From NCBI RefSeq assembly GCF_002261215.1, contig NZ_NEVS01000001.1, positions 434,001-498,000 on the forward strand: a stretch of DNA of 64,000 nucleotides. The letters run 5' to 3'. Below, in pieces: positions 44,054-53,554 of the stretch. Below the pieces are notes generated by a model. It had not been told where the DNA came from, made no database searches, and saw nothing but the letters and a program-made list of their open reading frames with translations. Both the position numbers and the translations under genes were made by a program. Numbering within the stretch: the stretch's first letter is position 1; each line of letters opens with the position of its first letter. Source of the DNA: Bordetella genomosp. 11 (GTDB lineage Bacteria; Pseudomonadota; Gammaproteobacteria; Burkholderiales; Burkholderiaceae_B).

Positions 44054-45682
44054 CTACGACGCCACCGTGATCTGCGTGAAGTCCTGGTACCAGCTTTCCG
44101 CCTGCACGAAGCCTTTTACCTTCTGGCTCATGGCGCGCGGGTTCAGGTCGTGCACCGCGAAGATATTCGGCGCGTCGTCCACCACCTGCGCGTGGGCGGC
44201 GGCCAGCTTGGCGTCCTGGTCGGCCTGGGTGAAGGCGGACAGGGCCTCGGTCAACAGCTGGTCGACCTTCGCGCTGCTGTAGCGCCCCCAGTTGCCGGTG
44301 CCCCCGCCGTCGCGGTTGAAGCAGTTGGTGTAGAACTGCGTGGGGTCGCCGAACGGTTGGCCATGGCAGATGACGTCGTAGTGGGGTGCCCCGTTCACGC
44401 CGGGGACCTGGCGCATCGCGGTCAGCACCGAACCCCAGTCGGCGACGACGAGGTCGACCTTGACGTTCAGTTCTTCCAGGCTTTGCTGCATGAACTGGCC
44501 CATGGGCAGCGGTACCATGTTGCCCGAGCCGGCGGTCGGGATCAGGGTCCGTAGCGTGATGGGTTTCTTGCCCGGGCCGTAGCCGGCATCGGCCAGCAGC
44601 GCCTTGGCTTTGTCGGGATCGTAGTTGTAGATCTGCGTCGGCTTGCCGAACAGCTTGTAGTCCTGGTCGTACAGGCCGATGGCCGGCGTCGCCGTGCCGC
44701 TGAGCAGGCCGACCATGCTTTCGCGGTCCAGGCCGTAGTTCAATGCGCGCCGCACGCGCACATCGCGCAGCGGGCCGGGATCGGCGCAGTTCAGCACGAA
44801 GGACCACAGGTGCAGATAGGGCTTGGTGACGACGTTGAAGCCCGCGCTCTTCAGGGCCGGAATGGAATCCGGATCGGGGAATTCGATCCAGTCGACCTGG
44901 CCCGAGCGCAGGGCGGCGACGCGCGTGTTGGAGTCCGCGATGGGCATCAGTACGAAGCGATCGAGTCTGGAGATGTGCTTGGGATCCCAATAGCCCTGGT
45001 TGGGCACCAGTTCGATGGCCACGTGGGGCGTGACTTTCACGACCTTGAACGGGCCGGTGCCCGAGGGGTTGGAGCGGAAGGCAAGCCAGTCCTTGCCCAG
45101 TTTTTCGTACTGGCGCGGGCTGACGATGAACAGCCGCGACAGGTGATAGGGAAGCAGGCTGAAAACGGTTTTGGTGCGGATGGCGAACTGCGTATCGGAG
45201 ACCTTTTCATAGCCGGCGATGATGGCCGCGTAGGCGCCGGCATAGGTGGGCGCCAGCTTGTCGTAGTGCGGCGCGTCGCGGTTCAGCTGGCGGTCGAAGT
45301 TCCAGACGATGTCGTCCACGCTCAACGGCGACCCATCGTGAAAGGACACGCCCTTGCGGATTGTGAATAGCCAGCGCTTGTTATCGGCGGGGTCGACGTG
45401 CCATTCGGTCGCCAGCCCCGGGATCAGATCCGGCGGGGTCTTGGTGTTCGCAAAATCCCATAGGACCAGCGCGTCGAAGATCGGATACCCAGCGAAGCGG
45501 CCGCCTTCGCTGCCGTTGTCGGGCATGCCGTTGGTCAACGGCACGTCCGTGGTGGTCATTGCGACCCGCAACGTGCCGCCGCCGGCCCCCTGCGCGAAGA
45601 CGCTGCCGGGCCTTCCCGCCGCGAGCAGCGCGGCGCCGGCGCCGGCGAGCTGGAGCGCGTTCCGGCGTGTGATCGTTCCCAT
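44054..45682 (-). CDS. peptide/nickel-type ABC transporter substrate-binding protein (DppA/OppA family)
   Basis: The 542-residue family-5 binding protein has a twin-arginine-like signal (ITRRNALQLAGAGAALLAAG, cleavage near FAQ-GA) and conserved SBP_bac_5 segments: LATEWHVDPADNKRWLFTIRKGVSFHDGSPLS (over 20; two adjoining strands), GTGPFKVVK and RVRRALNYGLDRE. It captures oligopeptides or other amides in the periplasm. It is transcribed away from the amidase and the transporter genes (46117-52467), which lack a binding protein of their own, so it presumably serves that transporter. Confidence 0.88.
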   Translation of the reverse strand: MGTITRRNALQLAGAGAALLAAGRPGSVFAQGAGGGTLRVAMTTTDVPLTNGMPDNGSEGGRFAGYPIFDALVLWDFANTKTPPDLIPGLATEWHVDPADNKRWLFTIRKGVSFHDGSPLSVDDIVWNFDRQLNRDAPHYDKLAPTYAGAYAAIIAGYEKVSDTQFAIRTKTVFSLLPYHLSRLFIVSPRQYEKLGKDWLAFRSNPSGTGPFKVVKVTPHVAIELVPNQGYWDPKHISRLDRFVLMPIADSNTRVAALRSGQVDWIEFPDPDSIPALKSAGFNVVTKPYLHLWSFVLNCADPGPLRDVRVRRALNYGLDRESMVGLLSGTATPAIGLYDQDYKLFGKPTQIYNYDPDKAKALLADAGYGPGKKPITLRTLIPTAGSGNMVPLPMGQFMQQSLEELNVKVDLVVADWGSVLTAMRQVPGVNGAPHYDVICHGQPFGDPTQFYTNCFNRDGGGTGNWGRYSSAKVDQLLTEALSAFTQADQDAKLAAAHAQVVDDAPNIFAVHDLNPRAMSQKVKGFVQAESWYQDFTQITVAS

Positions 45683-46116
45683 GTGATTCTCCCTTGGCCG
45701 GGACGCGCGTGCGTCCGGCTTAGTGCTTTTGTGAAGCCCCGGGCCCGGCCCGGCGCGTGAAGACCGCCGCTTGCGGGCAAACGATCCGATGGATGCGCCA
45801 GGCCGTCAAGTTCCTTGATTAATAATTAAGTATGGTGCGATGCGCAAGAGGTATTCGCCCTAGTCGGTTTTTATCCACATATGCGCACAAGCCCGGTGCG
45901 GTCCATGTGCGTGCATGGTGCGGCTGGCGCACCAATCTGTTCCAGAAGCGCAAGGCCGGCAAAAACGCCAGGAAAGTCACTTGACATGGCGTCAAGTCAT
46001 GCGACAGGATAGTCTCACCCGTCGGTCATCGCGCAACGCCGGGCGATCCCGGATCCCCAGGACGGGATGTTGATTGGCTGACCAGCGGCCCGCGCGCCGC
46101 GGCGAGGAAACAGACG
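45683..46116. promoter_or_regulatory. 434-bp divergent control region between the SBP gene and the amidase operon
   Basis: Two elements stand out. ACTTGAC-ATGGC-GTCAAGT (45979-45997) is a perfect 7-bp inverted repeat that contains a consensus TTGACA (45981-45986), so a regulator bound there would cover a -35 box facing the amidase. CTTGATTAATAATTAAG (45814-45830) is an A+T-rich near-palindrome nearer the SBP gene. The rest of the gap shows no coding signal. Confidence 0.5.
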
Positions 46117-48471
46117 ATGAACGATATGCATGTCAACGTGGATCCCGCGGCTGCCGCGGTGGGACAAATCGCAGGGACGCCGCCCTTCCAGCTGGAAGAG
46201 GCGACGATAGAGACGCTGCAGGCCGCGATCCAGCGTGGCGAGATCACGGTGGTCCAGATCGTGCAGCGGTATATCGACCGTTGCCGTGCGTTCAACGGCG
46301 TGTCCAGCATGCTGGTGACGGAAGACGGCAAGCCCGTGCCGGCCGCGCCCGGCGCGGTGCGCGCCGGCGCGCCGCTGGCTTTTCCGACGCGGACCGTCCC
46401 GGTGCGCGACTATGTGCCCGACTACGACAAGTACAAGGGTGTGCCGCTGGAGTTCGGCCGCATGGAGCCGACCGCGTCGGACCCCAGCGTCATGCAGCAG
46501 TACGGCATGATCGTCGGCATCCCGAATGCGGGACAGGTGAATGCCTTGTCCACGCTGAATATCCGCGGCGAGCGATCGACGGTCTGCAAGGGCGAGTTCG
46601 ACAAGCACCCGTCCCTGGGCCCGCTGCCGCCGGGCGCGCCGCCGATGTGCGAATTCTTCCGCCACTATCCCGATGCGCTGGAGCGCGCCGCCGAGCTGGA
46701 CGCCGAGTACGGCACCCATCCCGACCTGGAGAAAATGCCGATGTACGGCGTGGTCTTCTCGTTCAAGGACCCGTTCGATACCAAGGATATGCATTCCATG
46801 GGCGGCGCCGACGCCGCCTACGATATCGATGTGCCCGCGCGCGACCATATCCTGGTGGAGCAGCTGCGCAAGAAGGGCGCCATCATCTTCGCCAAGTCCG
46901 TCAGCACGGAATACAACGGCCGCGCCGGCGACCCGGGTGGCCGCCACAAGCCGGAGAAAGTGCTGGTTTCCACGCTGGGATACCAGCGCACGACCTGGGG
47001 CGGCAATCCTTCCAATCCCTACGACACGACGCGCTCTGCCTCGTTGGGATCCAGTTCGGGTTCGGCGCTATCGGTCAGCGCCAACCTGTGCATGATCGGC
47101 CTGGGCGAGGAAACGCGCGCGTCCACCCGCGGTCCCGCCAACCACAATTCCGTGGCGCTCATCCTGCCGCATAAAGCGCTGATCGGCTTCGACGGCGGCG
47201 CCATCGGGGCCGACATCCACAACGACCGCACCGGCATCCACGCACGCAAGATCGGCGATGCCGCCAAGGTGCTGGACGCCTTGAAGGACCCGGTCGAAGG
47301 CTACTACGACCCGCGCGACCCGTTCACGACCGTGCCGCGTTCATCGGCGCTGAGCACGCCCTATGCCAGCCACGTCTACAAGTCGAAGTCGCTGAAGGGC
47401 AAGCGCATCGGCATCGTGCGCGAGTCCATGTTCTGCCTGCCCGACGACGTCGCCGCGCGGCCCATCACCACCGCCGCCGCGCGCGAGGTCAAGGAAATAC
47501 TGGGCAGGCAGCTGGGCGCCACGCTGGTCGAGTCCGCGCATGCGCACTGGACGCCGGATCCTGAAGTCGAGCAGATGACGGTGGACTTCAGCAAGGCGCT
47601 GGCGCGCCTGGTGCCGGTCTTCATGCCCGACATCCTGTTCCGCGTAACGGAGCGCGGCGAACCGGTGTTTCCGGATTTCGCGGCGGCGATCCGGCGCACG
47701 GAGTTCCAGCCCGGCAAGTTCTTCGGCACGGGCACGATGAGCCCCATCGACTACATGGTCGAGATGGCCGAAGGCCGCATCGCCCCGCCCGGGAACCTGG
47801 ACATCATCACCGTGCAGCACCAGGCCGACTCGATGGCGTTCCGCTTTCACATCCCGCAGTACCTGACGCGCCGCGCCGAGGATTGGAAGAAGCTGGGCTT
47901 TACGGAAACCGTGGTGGACTTCCCGACGCTCAATGCGCGGTCGAAGTTCTGGGGCGATGACCAGCGCGCCGCGTTCAAGAACTGGGAGGAAGTCGTCGAC
48001 ATGCGCAATCCGCTGGACGAACGCCAGGGCGTGAACGAACGGCTGATGTTGCGCGAGCTGCTGCGGCGCGTGGACATGATGGTGATCCTGGAGAACCGCC
48101 TGGACGGACTGGTGCGGCTGCATACGCCGTATCCGCCCGGCAAGATCGGCGGCGCCCCGTATCCGGGCGTCTCCGGCACGCCGCGCAACGAATCCGCCTA
48201 TGGCCCGAACGCCGGCTTGAGCGAGATCCTGATCCCGGCGGGCTATGTCGACGAGGTCTACGACTACACGTTCAAGCTCAGCGACGATGGCACCCGCTAC
48301 GTGCCGCAGCCGTCCGCCACGCCGACGCCGGTGCCGGCGCCGGGCATGCCGTTCTCGCTGGTGTTCCGCGCCGAGCCGGGCAAGGAGGATCTCATCCTGG
48401 ATATCGCCTCGGCATACGAAGAGGCGTCCAGGCGGCGCGTGATGCCGCCTTCCTTCGGCCCGTTGCCGTAA
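46117..48471 (+). CDS. amidase-signature family hydrolase, unusually long (784 aa)
   Basis: The catalytic Ser-cisSer-Lys triad of the amidase signature family is recognisable: Lys217 in VVFSFKDPFD, the cis-Ser in SLGSSSGSALS (312-314 region) and nucleophile Ser336 in GLGEETRASTRGPA. At 784 residues it is much longer than the usual 450-550; the additional sequence lies in the N-terminal 200 residues and in the C-terminal half. No signal peptide is seen, so it should act in the cytoplasm on an imported amide. It starts an operon with four transporter genes. The repeated YG-rich and DP-rich loops do not suggest a specific substrate. Confidence 0.85.
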   Translation: MNDMHVNVDPAAAAVGQIAGTPPFQLEEATIETLQAAIQRGEITVVQIVQRYIDRCRAFNGVSSMLVTEDGKPVPAAPGAVRAGAPLAFPTRTVPVRDYVPDYDKYKGVPLEFGRMEPTASDPSVMQQYGMIVGIPNAGQVNALSTLNIRGERSTVCKGEFDKHPSLGPLPPGAPPMCEFFRHYPDALERAAELDAEYGTHPDLEKMPMYGVVFSFKDPFDTKDMHSMGGADAAYDIDVPARDHILVEQLRKKGAIIFAKSVSTEYNGRAGDPGGRHKPEKVLVSTLGYQRTTWGGNPSNPYDTTRSASLGSSSGSALSVSANLCMIGLGEETRASTRGPANHNSVALILPHKALIGFDGGAIGADIHNDRTGIHARKIGDAAKVLDALKDPVEGYYDPRDPFTTVPRSSALSTPYASHVYKSKSLKGKRIGIVRESMFCLPDDVAARPITTAAAREVKEILGRQLGATLVESAHAHWTPDPEVEQMTVDFSKALARLVPVFMPDILFRVTERGEPVFPDFAAAIRRTEFQPGKFFGTGTMSPIDYMVEMAEGRIAPPGNLDIITVQHQADSMAFRFHIPQYLTRRAEDWKKLGFTETVVDFPTLNARSKFWGDDQRAAFKNWEEVVDMRNPLDERQGVNERLMLRELLRRVDMMVILENRLDGLVRLHTPYPPGKIGGAPYPGVSGTPRNESAYGPNAGLSEILIPAGYVDEVYDYTFKLSDDGTRYVPQPSATPTPVPAPGMPFSLVFRAEPGKEDLILDIASAYEEASRRRVMPPSFGPLP

Positions 48472-48512
48472 GGCGGCGGTGGTAGCGGATCGCGTGCACA
48501 GGGAGGTAAGGC

Positions 48513-49589
48513 ATGGCCAGGCTGGATCGGGAACCTGAACGCGGCGGGCCGGCGCAGCCGCTTCTGCTCGTCAAGGGGCTGGTAAAGCATTTCCCGGTCG
48601 GCTCGGTCCTTGCCGGCGGCCGCAAGCTGGTGCGCGCCGTCGATGGCATGGACCTGAGCGTGCAGAAGCAGGAGACCCTGGGTATCGTCGGCGAATCCGG
48701 TTGCGGCAAGTCGACGTTTTCGCGTCTTCTCATGTCGCTGCTGGCGCCGACGGCGGGAGAGATCATCTTCGACGGCGACCCGGTGGGCGGCTATCGGGGG
48801 ATCAGCCTGAAGGAGTACCGCCGCCAGGTGCAGATGGTGTTCCAGGACAGTTATTCGTCCCTGAACCCGCGGCTGACCATCGAGGAGTCGATCGCCTACG
48901 GTCCCATCGTCCACGGCGTGGGCCGCCGCGAGGCGCGGGACCGGGCGCGCGACCTGCTGTCCGCCGTGGGATTGGCGCCCCGGCAGTACGCGCGGCGCTT
49001 TCCCCATGAACTGTCGGGCGGCCAGCGCCAGCGCGTGAACATCGCGCGGGCGCTGGCGTTGCGGCCGCGCCTGATCATCCTGGACGAACCGGTGTCGGCG
49101 CTGGACAAGTCGGTGGAGGCCCAGGTGCTGAATCTGCTCATGGACCTGAAAGAGCAGTTCAGCCTGACCTATCTGTTCATCAGCCACGACCTGAATGTGG
49201 TGCAGCACGTGGCCGACCGCGTGCTGGTGATGTACCTGGGCAAGGTCGTGGAGCTGGGCCCGGCCGATTCCATTTTTGCCGCGCCGGCCCATCCTTACAC
49301 CCAGGCGCTGATGGATAGCCGTCCGTCCATGGACCCCGCGCGGCGGCGTACCGAGCCGCCGCTCAAGGGCGACCCGCCGAATCCGATCGAGCCGCCCTCC
49401 GGCTGCCGCTTCCATACGCGCTGCGCTATCGCCCGCGAGCTGTGCGCCGCCACCGCGCCCGCCCTGACCGGCATCGGCCACTCGCGCGAGGCCGCCTGCC
49501 ATGCCGCGATACCGGGCAGCGGCTTTCCGCAGAGTGAACGCTGGGCGGCAACGATCACGCCGGCCCGCCATGCCGGAGGCCCGTCATGA
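48513..49589 (+). CDS. oligopeptide/dipeptide ABC transporter ATPase (OppF/DppF type)
   Basis: The 358-residue ATPase has Walker A GIVGESGCGKSTFSRLL, signature ELSGGQRQRVNIARAL, Walker B LIILDEPVSALDKS and H-loop FISHDLNVVQHVAD, followed by the oligopeptide-family C-terminal domain with four cysteines (GCRFHTRC and ELC, later AAC) that may bind an iron-sulfur cluster or metal. It starts 41 bp after the amidase stop and overlaps the next ATPase by four bases (ATGA). Confidence 0.9.
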   Translation: MARLDREPERGGPAQPLLLVKGLVKHFPVGSVLAGGRKLVRAVDGMDLSVQKQETLGIVGESGCGKSTFSRLLMSLLAPTAGEIIFDGDPVGGYRGISLKEYRRQVQMVFQDSYSSLNPRLTIEESIAYGPIVHGVGRREARDRARDLLSAVGLAPRQYARRFPHELSGGQRQRVNIARALALRPRLIILDEPVSALDKSVEAQVLNLLMDLKEQFSLTYLFISHDLNVVQHVADRVLVMYLGKVVELGPADSIFAAPAHPYTQALMDSRPSMDPARRRTEPPLKGDPPNPIEPPSGCRFHTRCAIARELCAATAPALTGIGHSREAACHAAIPGSGFPQSERWAATITPARHAGGPS

Positions 49590-50572
49590 CCAGGCAAGCC
49601 CTGATCCGGGCCCGCGACCTGCACGTCAGCTTCGTGTCCCGCGACGCGACTGTCGCGGCGGTCAACGGCATCGACCTGGACCTGAACGAGGGCCAGGTGC
49701 TCTGTGTGCTGGGCGAAAGCGGGTCGGGCAAGTCGGTGACGCTGCGTGCGTTGATGCGCCTGAACCCGAGGTCCAAGACCGTGATGCGCGGCGAGTTGAC
49801 CGTGGCGGGCCACGACATGATGGCGCTGCCGGAATCCAGTCTGCCCGATGTGCGCGGCAAGGTCGTATCGATGATTTTCCAGGAGCCGATGACGGCCCTC
49901 GACCCGGTCTTTCCCATTGGCCGCCAGATCGTCGAAACCATCGTCCGGCACGAAGGCCTATCGAAGGCCGAGGCGCGGCAGCGCACGCTCGATCTGCTGG
50001 ATTTGGTGCAGATCCCCTCGGCAAGGATGCGCCTGAACGCCTATCCGCACGAACTGTCGGGCGGCCTGCGCCAGCGCGCCATGATCGCCATGGCGATTTC
50101 CTGCCGGCCCAGACTGCTGCTGGCCGACGAACCGACCACCGCATTGGACGCAACCGTGCAAATCCAGGTGCTGCTGTTGTTGCGCAGCCTGCAGGAGGAA
50201 CTGGGCATGGGGGTGGTGTTCGTCACGCACGACCTGGGCGTGGCGGGCGAGATCGCCGACCGCGTGGCGGTGATGTATGCCGGCCGCATCGTCGAACAGG
50301 GCAGTGTGTCGTCCTTGCTGACCCAGCCGCTGCACCCGTATACGCAGGGGCTGCTGGGCGCCACCGTGCAGCCCGGCAAGCGCGGCGAGCGGCTGACCAC
50401 CATCCCGGGTGCGCCGCCCGACTTGCGCAAGCCCATGCCGGGTTGTGCCTTCGCCCCGCGCTGTCCGCGCGCCGACGAGGCCTGCCGCGCCGCGGTGCCC
50501 GAATTTCACTATCCGGCGCCGGGGCGGGCGGTGCGCTGCATCAAGGTCATGGAAGCGGCGAGGGCGCCGTAG
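49586..50572 (+). CDS. oligopeptide/dipeptide ABC transporter ATPase (OppD/DppD type)
   Basis: The 328-residue ATPase has Walker A VLGESGSGKSVTLRAL, the Q-loop IFQEPMTALDPVFPI, a slightly modified signature ELSGGLRQRAMIAMAI (L in place of Q), Walker B LLLADEPTTALDAT and H-loop VTHDLGVAGEIAD, and a C-terminal domain with GCAFAPRCPRADEAC. It forms the heterodimer with the preceding ATPase to power the OppB/OppC-type permeases. Its ATG overlaps the preceding stop. Confidence 0.9.
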   Translation: MTRQALIRARDLHVSFVSRDATVAAVNGIDLDLNEGQVLCVLGESGSGKSVTLRALMRLNPRSKTVMRGELTVAGHDMMALPESSLPDVRGKVVSMIFQEPMTALDPVFPIGRQIVETIVRHEGLSKAEARQRTLDLLDLVQIPSARMRLNAYPHELSGGLRQRAMIAMAISCRPRLLLADEPTTALDATVQIQVLLLLRSLQEELGMGVVFVTHDLGVAGEIADRVAVMYAGRIVEQGSVSSLLTQPLHPYTQGLLGATVQPGKRGERLTTIPGAPPDLRKPMPGCAFAPRCPRADEACRAAVPEFHYPAPGRAVRCIKVMEAARAP

Positions 50573-50614
50573 GGCGCCGCTCCGTCCCGCCAACCCGTCC
50601 GAGGAATACGAACG

Positions 50615-51568
50615 ATGCTGTCCTATATCGCACGCCGCATTCTGTACATGGTGCCGATCGCGCTGGCGGTCAGCCTGGTGTGTTTCCTGCTCATACACCT
50701 GGCGCCGGGCGATCCCATCGCGGCCATGGTGCCGCCCGATACGCCGCCCGACGTGGTGGCGCAGGTGCGCAGCGACTATGGACTGGACCGGTCCCTGCCG
50801 GTGCAGTTCGGCCTGTGGCTGCAACACGTGGTCCATGGCGACCTGGGCATGTCGATCACGCGCGGCAGGCCCATCCTGCCGGATCTGATCGTGGCCAGCG
50901 GCAATACCCTGATCCTGGCGGTAACGGGCGGCATCCTCGGTTTCGTGCTGGGTTGCGTCCTGGGCGGTATCGCGGGGGTCTACCGCGGGACCTGGATAGA
51001 CCGCGTGCTGCTGGGGGCGGCCGTCGCGGGCGTGTCGATCCCGCATTACTGGCTGGGCATGGTCCTGGTCATCATTTTTTCGGTGGCCCTGCATATGCTG
51101 CCGGCGATGGGCGCGGGACCGGGCACGTCCAGCGCATGGGCGTGGGACTGGGCCCACATCCAGTTCCTGATCCTGCCCGCGGTGACGCTTTGCGTCATTC
51201 CCGCGGGCCTGGTCACCCGCACGGTGCGCGGGCTGGTCAGCGACATCATGAGCCAGGATTACATCACCACCTTGCGCGGCAAGGGCCTGCGCTGGCACGG
51301 CATCGTCACGCATGTATTCCTGAATGCCGCGCCCACCGTGATCGCGGTCATGGGCCTGCAGCTGGCGAACCTGATGGGCGGGTCCATCCTGGTCGAGACG
51401 GTGTTCGCCTGGCCCGGCACCGGATCGATGCTCAACGATGCGATTTTCCAGCGCGATTTTCCGACGCTGCAGGCCGCCACGCTGGTGCTGGCGCTGTTTT
51501 TCGTCGTGCTCAATCTTGCCGTGGATCTTATCCAGACCGCGATCGACCCGAGGATCAGCCGCACATGA
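50615..51568 (+). CDS. ABC transporter permease, DppB/OppB type
   Basis: The 317-residue permease begins MLSYIARRILYMVPIALAVS, the classical OppB first helix, followed by the periplasmic loop and five more helices. The EAA-type loop is RGLVSDIMSQDYITTLRGKG and the C-terminal segment ETVFAWPGTGSMLNDAIFQR is a family hallmark. Its TGA overlaps the ATG of the next permease. Confidence 0.9.
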   Translation: MLSYIARRILYMVPIALAVSLVCFLLIHLAPGDPIAAMVPPDTPPDVVAQVRSDYGLDRSLPVQFGLWLQHVVHGDLGMSITRGRPILPDLIVASGNTLILAVTGGILGFVLGCVLGGIAGVYRGTWIDRVLLGAAVAGVSIPHYWLGMVLVIIFSVALHMLPAMGAGPGTSSAWAWDWAHIQFLILPAVTLCVIPAGLVTRTVRGLVSDIMSQDYITTLRGKGLRWHGIVTHVFLNAAPTVIAVMGLQLANLMGGSILVETVFAWPGTGSMLNDAIFQRDFPTLQAATLVLALFFVVLNLAVDLIQTAIDPRISRT

Positions 51569-52467
51569 TCGTCATCCCGAAAGACGCCGGCCTGCCGGTG
51601 GCCGCGGAAACGCAGGAATGGGAAGCGGAGAACAGCTACTGGCGCGGTGTCGCCCGGCGCCTGCTGCGCGATCGCACAACGCTGGTCTGCGGCGCCATCC
51701 TGATCGCTATCTTCATGGTTCTCGTGCTGGCGCCATGGATCGCGCCGTATGAGCCTAACGTAGGGCGGGCCATCCTGCGCCTGACGCCCATCGGCTTTGC
51801 CGGCCACCTGCTGGGCACGGACGAACTGGGGCGCGACATGCTGACCCGGTTGATGTACGGCGGCCGTTATTCGTGGCTGATCGGCATTTCGCCGGTGCTG
51901 ATGGCGTTCACGATCGGCGGCATCCTGGGCGTCGTCGCCGGCTTCGCGGGCGGCAAGGTCAATATGGCGATCATGCGCGTCACCGATGTGTTCTATGCCT
52001 TTCCCTCCGTGCTGCTGGCCGTGTCGGTCAGCGGCATGATAGGCGCGGGCGTGCTGAACGTGATTCTGTCGCTGACCTTCGTTTTCATTCCGCCCATCAT
52101 CCGCGTGGCCGAAAGCGTCACCACCGGCGTGCGCGACCTGGAATACGTCCAGGCGGCGCGCAGTACGGGGGCGGGCTCGCTATCGATCATCTTTACCCAC
52201 GTATTGCCCAACGTGCTGGGGCCGGTTTTCGTCTATGCGACAGGGCTGGTCGGCCTGTCGATGATCGTCGCTTCCGGCTTGTCCTTCCTGGGATTGGGCG
52301 TGAAGCCGCCGGACCCGGAATGGGGGCTGATGCTCAGCAGCCTGCGCACCGCGATCTACAACCAGCCCCTGATCGCGACCTTGCCGGGCGCCTGCATTTT
52401 CGTCACCAGCATGTGTTTCAACTTCGTCAGCGACGGGTTGCGCACCGCCATGGACGTGCGCGCCTAG
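51565..52467 (+). CDS. ABC transporter permease, DppC/OppC type
   Basis: The 300-residue permease has an N-terminal cytoplasmic segment, the OppC_N helix (LRDRTTLVCGAILIAIFMVL), HLLGTDELGRDMLTRLMYGG and the EAA loop LEYVQAARSTGAGSLSIIFT, ending near FNFVSDGLRTAMDV. ATG 51565 overlaps the preceding stop (ATGA). A longer open frame in the same register is only the non-coding shadow of the upstream genes. Confidence 0.9.
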   Translation: MIVIPKDAGLPVAAETQEWEAENSYWRGVARRLLRDRTTLVCGAILIAIFMVLVLAPWIAPYEPNVGRAILRLTPIGFAGHLLGTDELGRDMLTRLMYGGRYSWLIGISPVLMAFTIGGILGVVAGFAGGKVNMAIMRVTDVFYAFPSVLLAVSVSGMIGAGVLNVILSLTFVFIPPIIRVAESVTTGVRDLEYVQAARSTGAGSLSIIFTHVLPNVLGPVFVYATGLVGLSMIVASGLSFLGLGVKPPDPEWGLMLSSLRTAIYNQPLIATLPGACIFVTSMCFNFVSDGLRTAMDVRA

Positions 52468-52610
52468 GACGCCCGCCGGACGGCATCGGCGTTACATGTT
52501 GCGCGTGCCATGGCGCCCCCGCGGAAGGCTATGATGGGCCTGGACGTCAGGGCCCCGCCGATAGAACAAAGGAGCGCGCGCCCGGGGGAATTTCGAGCCT
52601 TCGATCACCC

Positions 52611-53513
52611 ATGGATTCGATCTACGCAAGATTGGCCGGCCTGTACGACGCGACGCCGGTGCTGGTTGCGGCGTACGACGCGCAGGACCGCCTGCGCTAC
52701 GCGAACGCCGCCTTTCGTACCGCGTTTTTCATCGAAGAAGAGGAATGCCCGACGTGGGCGGAACTGATGCGGCGCAACCGCGCGGCGGGACGCGGCACCG
52801 TGATCGGCAATCCCGATTTCGAAAGCTGGCTGGTGTCGACCCAGGGCCGGCGCGGAAAGGCCGGTTTCCGCGCCTTTGAAACCGACCTTACCGACGGCCG
52901 CTGGCTATGGATGACGGAAGCCGTGCAGGCCGACGGCTGGATGCTGTGCATCGCCACGGACATCACCAGCCTGCGCGCGGATGACCGCTCCGTGCGGCAG
53001 GACCGCGATGTCGCCATCAAGGCCTCGTTGACCGATGAACTGACCGGTGTGTCCAACCGCCGGTTCCTGATGACGCGCCTGCGCGACATGCTGGACCCGC
53101 CGCGCGGCGGCGAGGCGCTGAGCACCCTGTGCCTGCTGGACCTGGATAACTTCAAGTACGTCAATGACGCATTCGGCCATGATGTCGGCGACCGGGTGCT
53201 GCGTCACTTCGCATTGTGCGTCCAGGGCCACTTGCGGCGGGCCGACTGTTTCAGCCGTATCGGCGGCGAGGAGTTCGCTTTGCTGCTGCCCGATACGGGG
53301 ACGCAGGAGGCCATGCTGATCGTCGAGCGGATGCTCGCTATCGTGCGCCGCGCGCGGCCGCTGCCGGAGCGTCCCGACTTCGCCTACAGCTTCTCCGCCG
53401 GTATCGCCGAAATCCGGCCGGGCGACGATGCCAGCGCGATATTCGGGCGCGCCGACAAGGCCTTGTACGGCGCCAAGGTGGGCGGCCGCGATCGCATACA
53501 GCTGGCGGCATAG
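52611..53513 (+). CDS. PAS-GGDEF diguanylate cyclase
   Basis: The 300-residue protein has an N-terminal PAS-like domain (VLVAAYDAQDRLRYANAAFR near 18-37, ending about 118) and a GGDEF domain from about 138 (LTDELTGVSNRRFL). The active site is GGEEF at 218-222 and the product-inhibition I-site RxxD (Arg209-Asp212) is present five residues before it. It should make cyclic di-GMP and be feedback inhibited. No membrane helix or signal peptide is seen, so it is a soluble sensor. The gene lies 143 bp after the transporter operon on the same strand. Confidence 0.9.
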   Translation: MDSIYARLAGLYDATPVLVAAYDAQDRLRYANAAFRTAFFIEEEECPTWAELMRRNRAAGRGTVIGNPDFESWLVSTQGRRGKAGFRAFETDLTDGRWLWMTEAVQADGWMLCIATDITSLRADDRSVRQDRDVAIKASLTDELTGVSNRRFLMTRLRDMLDPPRGGEALSTLCLLDLDNFKYVNDAFGHDVGDRVLRHFALCVQGHLRRADCFSRIGGEEFALLLPDTGTQEAMLIVERMLAIVRRARPLPERPDFAYSFSAGIAEIRPGDDASAIFGRADKALYGAKVGGRDRIQLAA

Positions 53514-53554
53514 CGCCGCGCCCGACGAGGCATTGAACTGCCGGATGGCGGCGC

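Noticed and set aside
49501..51564. N-terminal extension of the DppC-type permease frame
   Set aside because: It overlaps two ATPase genes and a permease in another frame; the true ATG with ATGA overlap lies at 51565.
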